In this document: one piece after another, positions 1 through 8,289 of the stretch
Position numbering within the stretch: position 1 is the stretch's first letter
How the letters are laid out: every line of letters begins with the position of its first letter
Origin: JAVKBW01 sp040222995
Lineage (GTDB): Bacteria; Pseudomonadota; Alphaproteobacteria; UBA8366; Aestuariispiraceae
Reading direction: 5' to 3'
Assembly: GCA_040222995.1 (NCBI GenBank)
Contig: JAVKBW010000045.1
Location: 1-64,000, forward strand
DNA: 64,000 nucleotides
Translations under genes and position numbers: made by a program
Notes under the pieces: generated by a model
The model's database searches: none
Seen by the model: only the letters and a program-made list of their open reading frames with translations
What the model was told of the DNA's origin: nothing

Positions 1-125
1 CCGCCATACGCTTCCGATAGAACCTTCGTGATCGCCGCCGTCAGCGTCGTCTTGCCGTGGTCAACATGGCCAACCGTGCCGATGTTGCAATGCGGCTTGT
101 TCCGTTCAAACTTCTCTTTACCCAT
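1..125 (-). CDS. tuf: Elongation factor Tu, N-terminal fragment (partial)
   Basis: EF-Tu is the GTPase that delivers aminoacyl-tRNA to the ribosome. Only the first 41 or so codons lie in the window; the rest runs off the left edge. The translated start reads MGKEKFERNKPHCNIGTVGH and continues into VDHGKTTLTAAITKVL, the EF-Tu G1 P-loop (GHVDHGKTT). The start codon at 125 is preceded on the minus strand by a GGAGAG ribosome site. It lies downstream of tRNA-Tyr and tRNA-Gly on the same strand, the usual tRNA-tufB context. Identification is certain from the P-loop and N-terminus. Confidence 0.97.
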   Translation of the reverse strand, partial: MGKEKFERNKPHCNIGTVGHVDHGKTTLTAAITKVLSEAYG

Positions 126-214
126 CTCTAATCTCTCCGTCTCTACGGCCGGCCTGCACGAACCGACAATGCGCGAACACGATCCACCAATACCCAACCG
201 AAACCGGCGAAAAC

Positions 215-288
215 TGGAGCGGGTGAAGGGAATCGAACCCTCATAGCCAGCTTGGAAGGCTGGAGCTTTACCATTAAGCTACACCCGC
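215..288 (-). tRNA. tRNA-Gly (anticodon TCC)
   Basis: The minus strand folds as a cloverleaf. The 7-bp acceptor is GCGGGTG / CACCCGC, the anticodon stem is CCAGC / GCTGG with loop CTTCCAA (anticodon TCC), and the T arm contains GGTTCGATTCC. The CCA end is encoded (215-217). It sits between tRNA-Tyr and tuf and is probably cotranscribed with them. Confidence 0.95.
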
Positions 289-396
289 GCCACCGGCAGC
301 GCCACGAAGGCGATACCGTTTCGCCCAAACCCTGGCCACCATCCGGTCACCGGAATCGTCTTATGCCGGCGTCCGAACCGATCGCCGCGGGAAGCG

Positions 397-481
397 TGGT
401 GGAGGGAGTTGGATTCGAACCAACGTAGGCATAGCCAACGGATTTACAGTCCGCCCCTTTTAACCGCTCAGGCACCCCTCC
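397..481 (-). tRNA. tRNA-Tyr (anticodon GTA)
   Basis: The minus strand gives an 85-nt class II tRNA with a long variable arm. The acceptor is GGAGGGG / TCCCTCC and the anticodon loop is CTGTAAA (anticodon GTA). The T loop is TTCGAAT and CCA is encoded at 397-399. It is first in the tRNA-Tyr / tRNA-Gly / tuf series on this strand. Confidence 0.95.
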
Positions 482-638
482 GGCACCGCTTCCACTTGGC
501 GATTTGCTCGGCAAAGCCAGCGGAAGGCGGTTTATGGATTGGCAGGGCCGTTGTCAATGATCAACTTGCGCCGTCAGGGGTTGCAAAACAGGCTTTTGCG
601 GCGAAGTTACACCTTTACCCTATAACGGAGTGAGGCCC

Positions 639-1463
639 ATGGCCCGCGATCGGCAGAAAAGCGACAAAAAACGCCAGGACGGCAATCGCCACCGCGGCGG
701 ACAGACCGGCGGCAGGCCGCGCCACGCCGGACCGGACGGCCGCGACGGCGTCTGGCTGTTCGGCCTGCACCCGGTGCGCGCCGCCCTGCAGAACCCGTCG
801 CGCGCCATCACCGCCTTGCGGGCCACGCGGAACGCCGCCGCCGATCTGGCCGACCTTGCTGCATCCCGCAACATCGACATTCAGGACACGCACCCGGCGG
901 ATATCGCCGCCCTTCTGCCGCCAGGTGCGGTGCATCAGGGGGTTGCGATGCTGTGCGCGCCGCTGTCGCCGCCCGCGCTGGAAGAAGCTGCGTCGAAAGC
1001 AGACGAGGATGCGATCATCCTGATTCTCGATCAGGTGACGGACCCGCATAATGTCGGCGCGCTGATGCGCAGCGCCGCCGTCTTCGGCGTCAGTTTCGTG
1101 GTCGCGCCCGACCGCCACGCGCCACCGGAATCCGGCACGCTCGCCAAATCGGCCAGCGGCGCGCTGGAGACGCTGCCGCTGGTGCGCGTCGGCAATCTCG
1201 CCCGGGCCATGAAGACGGTTCAGGAGGCCGGCTTCTGGGTCGTCGGGCTGGATGGCGACAGCGCCGATACGCTGGCCGCCCTTCCGACCTCCGGCAGACT
1301 GGCGCTGGTTCTGGGGTCTGAAGGCAAGGGTCTGCGCCGTCTGACAGCGGAAAACTGCGATCAGGTGGTGCGCATCGCAATGGCGGAAAACGCCGTCGGC
1401 AGCCTCAATGTCTCGAATGCCGGGGCCGTCGCTCTTTATCATGTCACCAATCAGAGACAATAA
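639..1463 (+). CDS. rlmB: TrmH/RlmB-family rRNA 2'-O-ribose methyltransferase
   Basis: SPOUT (trefoil-knot) methyltransferase of the TrmH group. The RlmB members methylate G2251 of 23S rRNA using SAM. The three SPOUT motifs are visible: motif 1 DQVTDPHNVGALMRSA near residue 130, motif 2 LVLGSEGKGLRR near 222 and motif 3 SLNVSNAGAVALYH near 255. A basic, disordered N-terminal tail (about 35 residues, rich in K, R, Q and G) precedes the substrate-binding domain WLFGLHPVRAAL. I chose ATG 639 because GGAG sits 8 nt upstream; a GTG at 630 is in frame but overlaps that ribosome site. It is divergent from the tRNA-Tyr/Gly-tuf unit, a common alphaproteobacterial arrangement. Confidence 0.92.
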   Translation: MARDRQKSDKKRQDGNRHRGGQTGGRPRHAGPDGRDGVWLFGLHPVRAALQNPSRAITALRATRNAAADLADLAASRNIDIQDTHPADIAALLPPGAVHQGVAMLCAPLSPPALEEAASKADEDAIILILDQVTDPHNVGALMRSAAVFGVSFVVAPDRHAPPESGTLAKSASGALETLPLVRVGNLARAMKTVQEAGFWVVGLDGDSADTLAALPTSGRLALVLGSEGKGLRRLTAENCDQVVRIAMAENAVGSLNVSNAGAVALYHVTNQRQ

Positions 1464-1603
1464 AACCGGCCGCGCGAACCGGCCTGGGCGCCGCCAATGG
1501 CGTTCAATCCGGCGCTGGCGCGGACGAAAACATACGGTTACAATTGATTCCGGCGGCGTTTCGCGCTACACGCTGCCCCGCGAAACGGTTACGACCCCGT
1601 GTC

Positions 1604-1679
1604 GCCCCTATAGCTCAGCTGGTAGAGCACCTGATTTGTAATCAGGGGGTCGGGAGTTCGAGTCTCTCTGGGGGCACCA
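1604..1679 (+). tRNA. tRNA-Thr (anticodon TGT)
   Basis: The 76-nt cloverleaf has acceptor GCCCCTA / TGGGGGC, D arm TAGCTCAGCTGGTAGAGCA, anticodon stem CTGAT / ATCAG with loop TTGT centred on TGT, and T loop GTTCGAGTC. CCA is encoded at 1677-1679. It stands alone between rlmB and the channel gene. Confidence 0.95.
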
Positions 1680-1704
1680 TTTCCTGCAAAACAGCCAGGT
1701 TGAT

Positions 1705-2484
1705 TTGACCAGCCCCGATCTAAAGAAAACCGTCGAGCTGCTCTATACCGGTCGGAGCCATGCGGCCACCCGGTTCCGCTATGCGTTGATGGTCTTCGAC
1801 ATATCGACGATAACGTTCTTCATCCTCACCGTGCCGCTGCTGCCCACCACCGGCGTTCTGATCGCCGATTTTGTCATCGGCCTGATCATTCTTGCCGACT
1901 TCCTGGCGCGGTTGTGGATCGCCCCCGACAAGATCCGCATGTTGCGGCAGATTTATACCATAGCCGATATCGTGGTCATCCTGTCGCTGTTGCTGGCCCT
2001 GTTTACAGGGCTGAACATGGCCTTCCTGCGGGTCCTGCGAACGCTGCGGCTGCTGCATTCCTACCATGTCCTGCGCGATCTGCGCGGCGAGGCGCCGATC
2101 TTCCGCAAGCACGAAGACGTCATTGTCAGCTCGGTCAACCTGTTCGTCTTCATCTTTCTTGTGACGGCTCTGGTCTTCGCCCTGCAGTACAGGGAAAACC
2201 CGGACATCAACAGTTTTGTCGATGCGCTGTACTTCACGGTCGCCACCCTGACGACAACGGGGTTCGGCGACATAACCATGACCGGCGATATCGGGCGGCT
2301 GCTCGCGGTTTTCATCATGATCGTCGGCGTCGCGCTTTTTTTACGGCTGGCCCAGGCGATTTTCCGGCCGCAGAAGGTGGCCTACACCTGCAAGGAATGC
2401 GGCCTCAACCGGCACGAAACGGATGCGGTTCACTGCAAGCATTGCGGCGAGCCGATCAAGATCGAAACGGAAGGCGCGCAGTAG
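1705..2484 (+). CDS. Voltage-gated-type ion channel with C-terminal zinc ribbon
   Basis: This 259-residue integral membrane protein of the Ion_trans superfamily has several hydrophobic segments (about residues 25-45, 50-70, 85-105, 145-165 and 195-215). An S4-like stretch FLRVLRTLRLLHSY lies near residue 106. A pore loop near 180 reads VATLTTTGFGDI, close to the K+ channel TVGYGD signature but with TGFGD. The last 30 residues form a CxxC-N(n)-CxxC ribbon (CKEC ... CKHC), an uncommon soluble tail that may bind zinc. The start is TTG at 1705, 25 nt after the tRNA-Thr, with CCAGGT upstream. The ion cannot be assigned with certainty; K+ is likely from the filter. Confidence 0.8.
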   Translation: MTSPDLKKTVELLYTGRSHAATRFRYALMVFDISTITFFILTVPLLPTTGVLIADFVIGLIILADFLARLWIAPDKIRMLRQIYTIADIVVILSLLLALFTGLNMAFLRVLRTLRLLHSYHVLRDLRGEAPIFRKHEDVIVSSVNLFVFIFLVTALVFALQYRENPDINSFVDALYFTVATLTTTGFGDITMTGDIGRLLAVFIMIVGVALFLRLAQAIFRPQKVAYTCKECGLNRHETDAVHCKHCGEPIKIETEGAQ

Positions 2485-2543
2485 CGGCGGGATTTAGGGT
2501 GGAGAGGCGTGTGTTATGCCTCTTAGGTAAAGTCGTCTAATGA

Positions 2544-3290
2544 TTACCACGGCACTTCAGCACCGTTCCAATCAAAGAAACCGCCACTTGCGTCAGCTTG
2601 CAAACGGTTGACCACATTCAAAAGATTGCCTGCCGACTTACCAGGCGAAAGCACTGTCGAACTGTTTCCGGAAAACGGCGCAGACAGGTCGGTGGCGACC
2701 GTTCCTGGCTGCAAAGCGATACACAGCGCCTCCGGAGACCGGCGGGCAAGTTCTATCGATGCCGTCTTTACGAACTGATTAAGCGCCGCCTTGGATGCAC
2801 GATATCCGTACCAACCCCCAAGTGTGTTATCGCCAATCGATCCGACACGGGCGGAAAGCGTACAAAAAGCCGCCTTGCCTGAACGAGGCAGTCTCGGCAG
2901 CAGATGCTTCATCAGCATTGCTGGCCCGATGGCATTGATAGCGAAGGAATGGGCCAATCGTTGCCCGTCCAAATCTCGCAGGGATTTTTCCGGTCCGCCA
3001 TTTTTGTCATGCAGAAACCCGGTGGCGTCGATTGCGAGCCGGATCTCCCCGGCGTCGGCGGCTGCGGTAACAGCCCTTTCAATACTTGTTTCGTCGGTCA
3101 GGTCGAAACGATTCGGGCCGCTACGGCTAAAGCCGATCACGCGTTCGAAGTGACCGGCATCCTCCAGCGCGGCAAGAAACGCCGAACCGATCCCACCGGA
3201 TGAGCCGAAAACGACAGCGACTCCTTTTGCATTGAAAGAATGCAGGCTGACCGCGCCATTCTGTTCTGTCGCTGTTTTCGACCTGCTCAT
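2544..3290 (-). CDS. Short-chain dehydrogenase/reductase
   Basis: SDR-family oxidoreductase of 248 residues with the classical layout. A nucleotide-binding motif VFGSSGGIGS lies at about 28-37, a structural NAIGPAM motif follows, and the catalytic YRASK (YxxxK) lies near residue 160. It most resembles the CsgA / C-factor group of SDRs, whose substrates are mostly unknown. ATG 3290 is preferred over the farther upstream start at 3413 because the SDR fold begins soon after it and GGAG lies about 11 nt before. It is convergent with the channel gene. Confidence 0.8.
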   Translation of the reverse strand: MSRSKTATEQNGAVSLHSFNAKGVAVVFGSSGGIGSAFLAALEDAGHFERVIGFSRSGPNRFDLTDETSIERAVTAAADAGEIRLAIDATGFLHDKNGGPEKSLRDLDGQRLAHSFAINAIGPAMLMKHLLPRLPRSGKAAFCTLSARVGSIGDNTLGGWYGYRASKAALNQFVKTASIELARRSPEALCIALQPGTVATDLSAPFSGNSSTVLSPGKSAGNLLNVVNRLQADASGGFFDWNGAEVPW

Positions 3291-3469
3291 GACGTCTAAA
3301 GCTCCGCGTTTATCTTCCCGTCCTCTTATCTGGCTTGGCGTCCTCCAAAGGCAACCGTAACGCAGGATTGCGCGCTGCCCTTGGCATTTGAAACCGCGCT
3401 GCTGTAGAACCATGTTTTCCGGGACAGCCGACTTAGAGACCGGCTATCCGCCACCAGGGAGCGACGGGA

Positions 3470-4477
3470 TTGACCGCAGGCCTTTCAACCAGCAATCCAG
3501 ACACAGCGACGGAAGCAATGCCGGTCGTCGTGGCGGCGTTGTACAGGTTCACGCCGCTGGCGGATGTGGCGGCCTTGCGCGCGCCGATCCAGCAGATCTG
3601 CGACGACGCCGGCCTGTGCGGCACCTTGCTGCTGGCCCCGGAAGGCATCAACGGCACCATCGCCGGCACACGGGCCGGTATCGATACCGCGCTTGCCGGC
3701 ATCAGGGCGACCCTCGGCATCGATGATCTGGAATACAAGGAATCGAGCGCACCGGCCCCGCCCTTCTACCGCATGAAGGTGCGCCTGAAAAAAGAGATCG
3801 TCACGATGGGCGAACCCGACATCGACCCGAACGAGACGGTCGGCGCCTATGTCGATCCGAAGGACTGGAACGCGCTGATTGCCGACCCGGACGTCATCCT
3901 GATCGACACCCGCAACGACTACGAGGTGGAGATCGGCACGTTCGAAGGCGCCATCGACCCGAAAACAGCCAGTTTCCGCGATTTCCCGGCCTGGTTCCGA
4001 CAGCAACAGGAAAGCGATCCGGACGCCGTCAAAGGCAAGAAGATCGCCATGTTCTGCACCGGCGGCATCCGCTGCGAAAAGGCGACCGCCTTCGTCAAAC
4101 AGCAGGGCATCGACGATGTCTACCACCTGAAGGGCGGCATCCTGAAATACCTCGAAACCGTGCCCGAGCCGGACTCGCTGTGGCGCGGCGAATGCTTCGT
4201 GTTCGACCAGCGGGTTTCCGTCGGCCACGGGCTGGCACCCGGCCGTTACGAGCTGTGCCATGCTTGCCGCACCCCGATCGGCGAAGCCGACAAGCAGAAC
4301 CCGAAATACGAACCGGGCGTCAGTTGCGCCCACTGTTACGACGCGCGCGATGCGGAACAGAAACAGCGTTACAAGGAACGGCAGCACCAGGTCACGCTGG
4401 CCGAACAGCGTGGCGAGGCACATATCGGCAAGGCTTTCGGACCGGATACGTCAAACAATACAGAGCATCATGACTAG
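3470..4477 (+). CDS. trhO: tRNA uridine(34) 5-hydroxylase, TrhO/YceA family
   Basis: O2-dependent tRNA hydroxylase that makes ho5U34 in wobble position 34. The N-terminal acylphosphatase-like domain includes LLAPEGINGTIAG. The central rhodanese domain carries the catalytic loop CTGGIRCEK (first Cys about residue 196) and the family signature YHLKGGILKYLE. The C-terminal Cys-rich segment contains CHACR and CAHC pairs. Length (335 aa) fits the family. The start shown is TTG 3470, with GGGAG 8 nt upstream; ATG 3518 (MPVVVAALYRF) is a reasonable alternative. Its stop overlaps the start of the downstream GST gene, so the two are probably translated together. Confidence 0.93.
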   Translation: MTAGLSTSNPDTATEAMPVVVAALYRFTPLADVAALRAPIQQICDDAGLCGTLLLAPEGINGTIAGTRAGIDTALAGIRATLGIDDLEYKESSAPAPPFYRMKVRLKKEIVTMGEPDIDPNETVGAYVDPKDWNALIADPDVILIDTRNDYEVEIGTFEGAIDPKTASFRDFPAWFRQQQESDPDAVKGKKIAMFCTGGIRCEKATAFVKQQGIDDVYHLKGGILKYLETVPEPDSLWRGECFVFDQRVSVGHGLAPGRYELCHACRTPIGEADKQNPKYEPGVSCAHCYDARDAEQKQRYKERQHQVTLAEQRGEAHIGKAFGPDTSNNTEHHD

Positions 4478-5165
4478 AAGTGCGGAACAGGTAACACGTC
4501 ACGACGCGGCCCCGGCCTGCCCGGTCCTGTATTCGTTTCGCCGCTGCCCCTATGCGATGCGGGCGCGGATGGCGCTGGCCGTCAGCGGACAACGCCACGC
4601 CCACCGTGAGGTTCTGCTGCGCGACAAGCCGCCGGAAATGATCGCGGCGTCGCCGAAGGCCACCGTGCCGGTTCTGCAGTTCGATGACGGGACCGTGCAG
4701 GAGGAAAGCCTGGACATCATGCTGTGGACGCTGAAGCGCAACGACCCGGAACACTGGCTTACCCCTCAGAACGACACGCTGGACGACATGCTGGCGCTGA
4801 TCGCCGAGGCCGACACTGACTTCAAGCACCACCTCGACCGCTATAAATACACCACCCGATATGAGGACAGCACGGACCCGGTGCATCACCGGACGCAAGG
4901 CATGGCGTTTCTGGAACGGCTCGACCGCCGCCTCGAACAGTCGGCCTTTCTTTTCGGCGACCGGCCGGCGCTGACGGATTACGCGATCTTTCCCTTCGTC
5001 CGGCAGTTCGCCAATACAGACAGAAGCTGGTTCGACCGCCAGCCGGCACCGCGGCTGCACGCCTGGCTGAACGGGTTGCTGAATTCCGGTCTGTTCGAGC
5101 ATATCATGCGGAAATACCCTGTCTGGTCGGCCGGCGACGAGGAGCTGTATCCGTCCCTGCCCTGA
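4470..5165 (+). CDS. Glutathione S-transferase-like protein
   Basis: 231-residue soluble protein with an N-terminal thioredoxin-fold domain. CPYAMRARMAL lies near residue 26, in the position of the glutaredoxin/GST active site, and TVPVLQFDDG is the cis-Pro motif. The all-helical C-terminal domain contains LTDYAIFPFVRQF, a GST capping motif. ATG 4470 lies inside the last codons of trhO (8-nt overlap), indicating coupling. The substrate is unknown. The single Cys in CPYA suggests redox or glutathionyl chemistry rather than a classical Tyr/Ser GST. Confidence 0.8.
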   Translation: MTRSAEQVTRHDAAPACPVLYSFRRCPYAMRARMALAVSGQRHAHREVLLRDKPPEMIAASPKATVPVLQFDDGTVQEESLDIMLWTLKRNDPEHWLTPQNDTLDDMLALIAEADTDFKHHLDRYKYTTRYEDSTDPVHHRTQGMAFLERLDRRLEQSAFLFGDRPALTDYAIFPFVRQFANTDRSWFDRQPAPRLHAWLNGLLNSGLFEHIMRKYPVWSAGDEELYPSLP

Positions 5166-5234
5166 CCGCCGCCGCACGGCATGTTCTGCTTCAACAGAAC
5201 GCGCCTTTGTATGCCTTCAAAGCGATGCAATATT

Positions 5235-5263
5235 TCATCATATGATGCATTTTATCATCATAT
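5235..5263 (+). promoter_or_regulatory. Candidate operator: TCATCATAT repeats and 12-bp palindrome
   Basis: In the AT-rich 250-nt gap before the GS operon, TCATCATAT occurs at 5235 and again at 5255, exactly 20 nt apart (about two helical turns). The first copy is part of a perfect palindrome, CATCATATGATG (5236-5247). A further small dyad, GTAT-TTC-ATAC, lies at 5312-5322. These are typical of a bound regulator, but no factor can be named. Confidence 0.4.
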
Positions 5264-5354
5264 CGCGATCTCCAAGCCGCAATGGCATTGCATGCATTTA
5301 TTTTTTATATTGTATTTCATACAGTTAACTCCTTTCAAAGATTCTGCTGGTAAC

Positions 5355-5370
5355 TGGCACAGTTTGTGTA
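5355..5370 (+). promoter_or_regulatory. Candidate sigma-54 (-24/-12) promoter of the GS operon
   Basis: TGGCACAGTTTGTGTA matches 9 of 12 defined positions of TGGCACGN4TTGCW. The -24 GG is intact, but the -12 GC is GT. It ends 45 nt before ATG 5416. The operon it would drive encodes its own sigma-54 activator. The weak -12 element keeps confidence low. Confidence 0.3.
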
Positions 5371-5415
5371 ACAGTCAGCAAAAGCCGCACAAAAAATTGT
5401 GGCAGGGAGAGACAT

Positions 5416-6768
5416 ATGGCGAAGAAGGCCAAGGCCGGCAAAGCCGGATCCGTATCCAGAACACTGGCCGATCAGGGCTGTGATTTCGTTCATGTCGGAT
5501 TGTTCGACCTGAACGGGGGATTTCGCGAACGGCGTATCCGTACAGAAGACCTCGACGCCGTGATCGGCGAGAACGGCACTTTCGTGAATGTCCTGCCGCA
5601 ATGGGATGTCGGCGAGGCCGTCGCCGGGTCCGGCCCGTTCATCGGTGAAAGCGTCAGCATCGACCCGAATTCCCTGCGACCCTATCCTTTCGAGAAAAAC
5701 GCCGCCATCGCCGTCGCCGAATACAATGGCCCGTCCGGCGCTTTATCGCCCCGGGCGCTGCTTCAAAGCCAGATCGACCGCGCCGCCGACGCCGGCATCG
5801 CCGTGAAGGCCGCGTTCGAGTTCGAATTCCACGTTCTCAACCAGGACGGCGACGAACTACGGGCGGACGAGTTCGGGCGGCTCGATCCGTTTGCGTCGGA
5901 AAACCGCTGCTGGGCCGGGGAATCCGCTGCGATCTACGGTGATTTCGTCTCCGAACTGGGCGACACGCTGCTGGCCGGCGATATCGATCCGGTCGCCCTC
6001 GGCCTTGAACTCGGCCCCGGCTGCATGGAAACGACATTGCGGGCGAAAGACCCGATGCGCGCCGCCGATGACGCCGCCTTCTTCAAGATGATGACCAAGG
6101 CCTTTGCCCGCCGTCAGGGCCGCACGGCCTGCTTCATGGCGCAGATGGCGCATGACGTCGCCGGCCTTTCCGGGCACCTGCATCTGTCGCTGCACGATAT
6201 GAAATCCGGCAAGGCCCTGTTCCCCGAAACGAAGGGCGAATACGGGATGAGCGAGGCTTTCCGGTCCGCCGTCGCCGGTATGGTCGCGCTCGCGCCGGAC
6301 GGTTTCGCCCTCAGCCATCACACGGTCAACGCCTACCGCCGGCACTCGCCGGGCAACTGGGCGCCGAAAACCTCAAGCTGGGCGCCGGAAAACTATTCCG
6401 TCGGCGTTCGCGTGGTTCCCGCGCCGGCAGAACGATGCCGGCTGGAATACCGGCTGCCGGGGTCCGACACCAACCCGTTCCTGACCCTCAGCTTCGCCAT
6501 CGCCGCCTGCCTTTGGGGCATCGAAACCAACGCGAAACTGCCACCGCCGTTTCTCGACGGCGGTCCCGATGCCGGCGCTGAAGGCGGCGAACCTTTACCC
6601 CGTACGCTGGCGGAAGCGGCGGAAAAGCTGCAGCAGTGCAAACCGCTGCGCGCCGCCTTCGGCGATATCTTCGTCGATCACTTTTCACATATCTGCCTGC
6701 ATGAAGACGGCGCCATGCGCCGCCATGTCTCGGCAGCCGAACGCAAGCGGTATATGGAAGCCGTCTAG
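5416..6768 (+). CDS. Glutamine synthetase-family ligase (PuuA-like), first of a tandem pair
   Basis: GS-fold enzyme of 450 residues. The family joins glutamate (gamma-carboxyl) to ammonia or an amine with ATP; PuuA-type members gamma-glutamylate polyamines. Metal-site glutamates are in FEFEFHVL (about 133-137) and the GS loop GLSGHLHLSLHD near 250. The glutamate/ATP region NAYRRHSPGNWAPK lies near 304 and RLEYRLPGSDTNPF near 345. The shortened N-terminus HVGLFDLNGGFRERRI replaces the typical DxxG beta-grasp of GlnA. A GGGAGAG ribosome site is 6 nt before ATG. It heads a unit with a second GS ligase, a PhyH oxygenase and two regulators. An amine other than ammonia is the likely co-substrate, by context only. 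Confidence 0.8.
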   Translation: MAKKAKAGKAGSVSRTLADQGCDFVHVGLFDLNGGFRERRIRTEDLDAVIGENGTFVNVLPQWDVGEAVAGSGPFIGESVSIDPNSLRPYPFEKNAAIAVAEYNGPSGALSPRALLQSQIDRAADAGIAVKAAFEFEFHVLNQDGDELRADEFGRLDPFASENRCWAGESAAIYGDFVSELGDTLLAGDIDPVALGLELGPGCMETTLRAKDPMRAADDAAFFKMMTKAFARRQGRTACFMAQMAHDVAGLSGHLHLSLHDMKSGKALFPETKGEYGMSEAFRSAVAGMVALAPDGFALSHHTVNAYRRHSPGNWAPKTSSWAPENYSVGVRVVPAPAERCRLEYRLPGSDTNPFLTLSFAIAACLWGIETNAKLPPPFLDGGPDAGAEGGEPLPRTLAEAAEKLQQCKPLRAAFGDIFVDHFSHICLHEDGAMRRHVSAAERKRYMEAV

Positions 6769-6801
6769 ACAGGAATACGAAAAACAGGGAGCTGCTGGTT
6801 T

Positions 6802-8268
6802 ATGACCGATCTTGAGGACTATCTTTCCACCCCCGCCCGCCCGGACCTCGTGAAGCAGGTTCGCGCGAAAATCGACGCACTTAAGGTCGACTACATCTAT
6901 TACCAGTATATCTCCATCACAGGCCGCATCATGGGCAAGGCGATGCCCGCGCGTCACTGGGAAACAGCGGCCAAGGACGGCGTACAGACCTGGATCGGCG
7001 GCGTCGCCAACGTCTTCGCCGACAAGGAAGGCGATCTGATCGGCTATCCCCCGACCGCATCCGAACTGCTGGCGATGCCGGACCCGGAAACCTTTTGCCA
7101 GTTGCCATGGAATCCGCGCATCGCGCGCGTCTATTGCACCGTCTTCTACAGCAAGGAAGACCCGGAAAAGCCGTCGCAGTATCTGGAAACGGATTGCCGC
7201 GGCAATCTGATCCGCATCCGCAAGAAGTTCTCGGAAGACCACAACGGCCTGCACCTGCGGGTCGGCTGCGAACCGGAGATGCTGTGGCTGAAGCCCGGCA
7301 CCGAGGGCCGCGCCTACGATGAAACCACCAAACCCTACGCCTATCATATCGACCAGTTCGAACAATTGTCCGAAGTCTGGCTGCGGGTTTACGACTACGC
7401 AATTGCGATGGGCCTGGACATGATCCAGGGCGACCACGAGGATGCGCCCGGCCAGGTCGAGATGAACTTCCAGTACGATGAATCGCTGCGAACCTGCGAC
7501 CGGCTGACCACCTACCGGCAGATCTGTGCGCAGGTCGCCCGGGAATTCGGCCTGATCGCGGTGTTCATGAGCAAGCCCTATATGGGCATGCCGGCAAATG
7601 GCTGTCACCACAACCTGTCGCTCTGGCGGGGTGGTGAAGACACAGTCATCCCGCTTGTTGAAGGCGAGCTGCCCGGCATGGACGCGGTGTTTGAATACAC
7701 CAGGGGCGGCACCAACGAGGTTCGCGACCCGAACCAGGCGTGGATGCCGGCGAAGATCGGCCGGCAGGCGCTAGGCGGCATGCTGAAGCACCTGAACGCG
7801 CTGACGGCCATTGGTGCGTCGACGGTGAATTCCTATCGCCGCCTGAACGATACCGGCCTGTGGGCGCCGGTCGGTAAAAGCTGGGGCTTGCAGAACCGCT
7901 CGACGGCGATCCGCGTTTCCAGTCCGGACCGGTTCGAATACCGGGTCTGCGATTCCATGGTGAACCCGTACCTGTTGCAGGGCGCGCTGCTGAAAGCCTT
8001 CGACGACGGCATCCGCAACGATATAGACCCGGGCGAACCGGAAGACCGCAACATCGCCGAAATGATAGCGGCGGGCGAAAAGGTCGACCGCATTCCCCGT
8101 ACGCTGGATCAGGCGCTCGACGCCCTGGCGGAAGACGAAGTCATTAAATCCGCTCTGCCGGATCACATGTATACGGTGTACGACTGGTACAAGCGGGACG
8201 AATGGAACAAGTTCATCTGGCAGGTCTCGGACTGGGATACAAAAACCTACCTGGATTGTCTGCCGTAA
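6802..8268 (+). CDS. Glutamine synthetase-family ligase, 490-aa subgroup
   Basis: GS-fold ligase of 488 residues, closely similar over its whole length to the gene at 39806-41278 (shared blocks include PETFCQLPW, HNGLHLR, GLDMIQGDHEDAPGQ and LTTYRQICAQVAREFGLIA). Its metal-site glutamates are in GCEPEMLWLK, the catalytic loop is NGCHHNLSLW, and the glutamate site is STVNSYRRL. It differs from the 450-aa neighbour, so the two are not a recent duplication. The amine specificity of this subgroup is not something I can name. It starts 33 nt after the first GS stop and is followed after 21 nt by the PhyH gene. Two unlike GS-fold proteins in one operon suggest a heteromer or two sequential amidations. 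Confidence 0.8.
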   Translation: MTDLEDYLSTPARPDLVKQVRAKIDALKVDYIYYQYISITGRIMGKAMPARHWETAAKDGVQTWIGGVANVFADKEGDLIGYPPTASELLAMPDPETFCQLPWNPRIARVYCTVFYSKEDPEKPSQYLETDCRGNLIRIRKKFSEDHNGLHLRVGCEPEMLWLKPGTEGRAYDETTKPYAYHIDQFEQLSEVWLRVYDYAIAMGLDMIQGDHEDAPGQVEMNFQYDESLRTCDRLTTYRQICAQVAREFGLIAVFMSKPYMGMPANGCHHNLSLWRGGEDTVIPLVEGELPGMDAVFEYTRGGTNEVRDPNQAWMPAKIGRQALGGMLKHLNALTAIGASTVNSYRRLNDTGLWAPVGKSWGLQNRSTAIRVSSPDRFEYRVCDSMVNPYLLQGALLKAFDDGIRNDIDPGEPEDRNIAEMIAAGEKVDRIPRTLDQALDALAEDEVIKSALPDHMYTVYDWYKRDEWNKFIWQVSDWDTKTYLDCLP

Positions 8269-8289
8269 GGCCGGAAGGAGAACCGACGA

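Noticed and set aside
2503..2523. Possible terminator hairpin AGAGGC / GCCTCT between the channel and SDR genes
   Set aside because: Only 6 bp and no T-run on either strand; too weak to list as a terminator.
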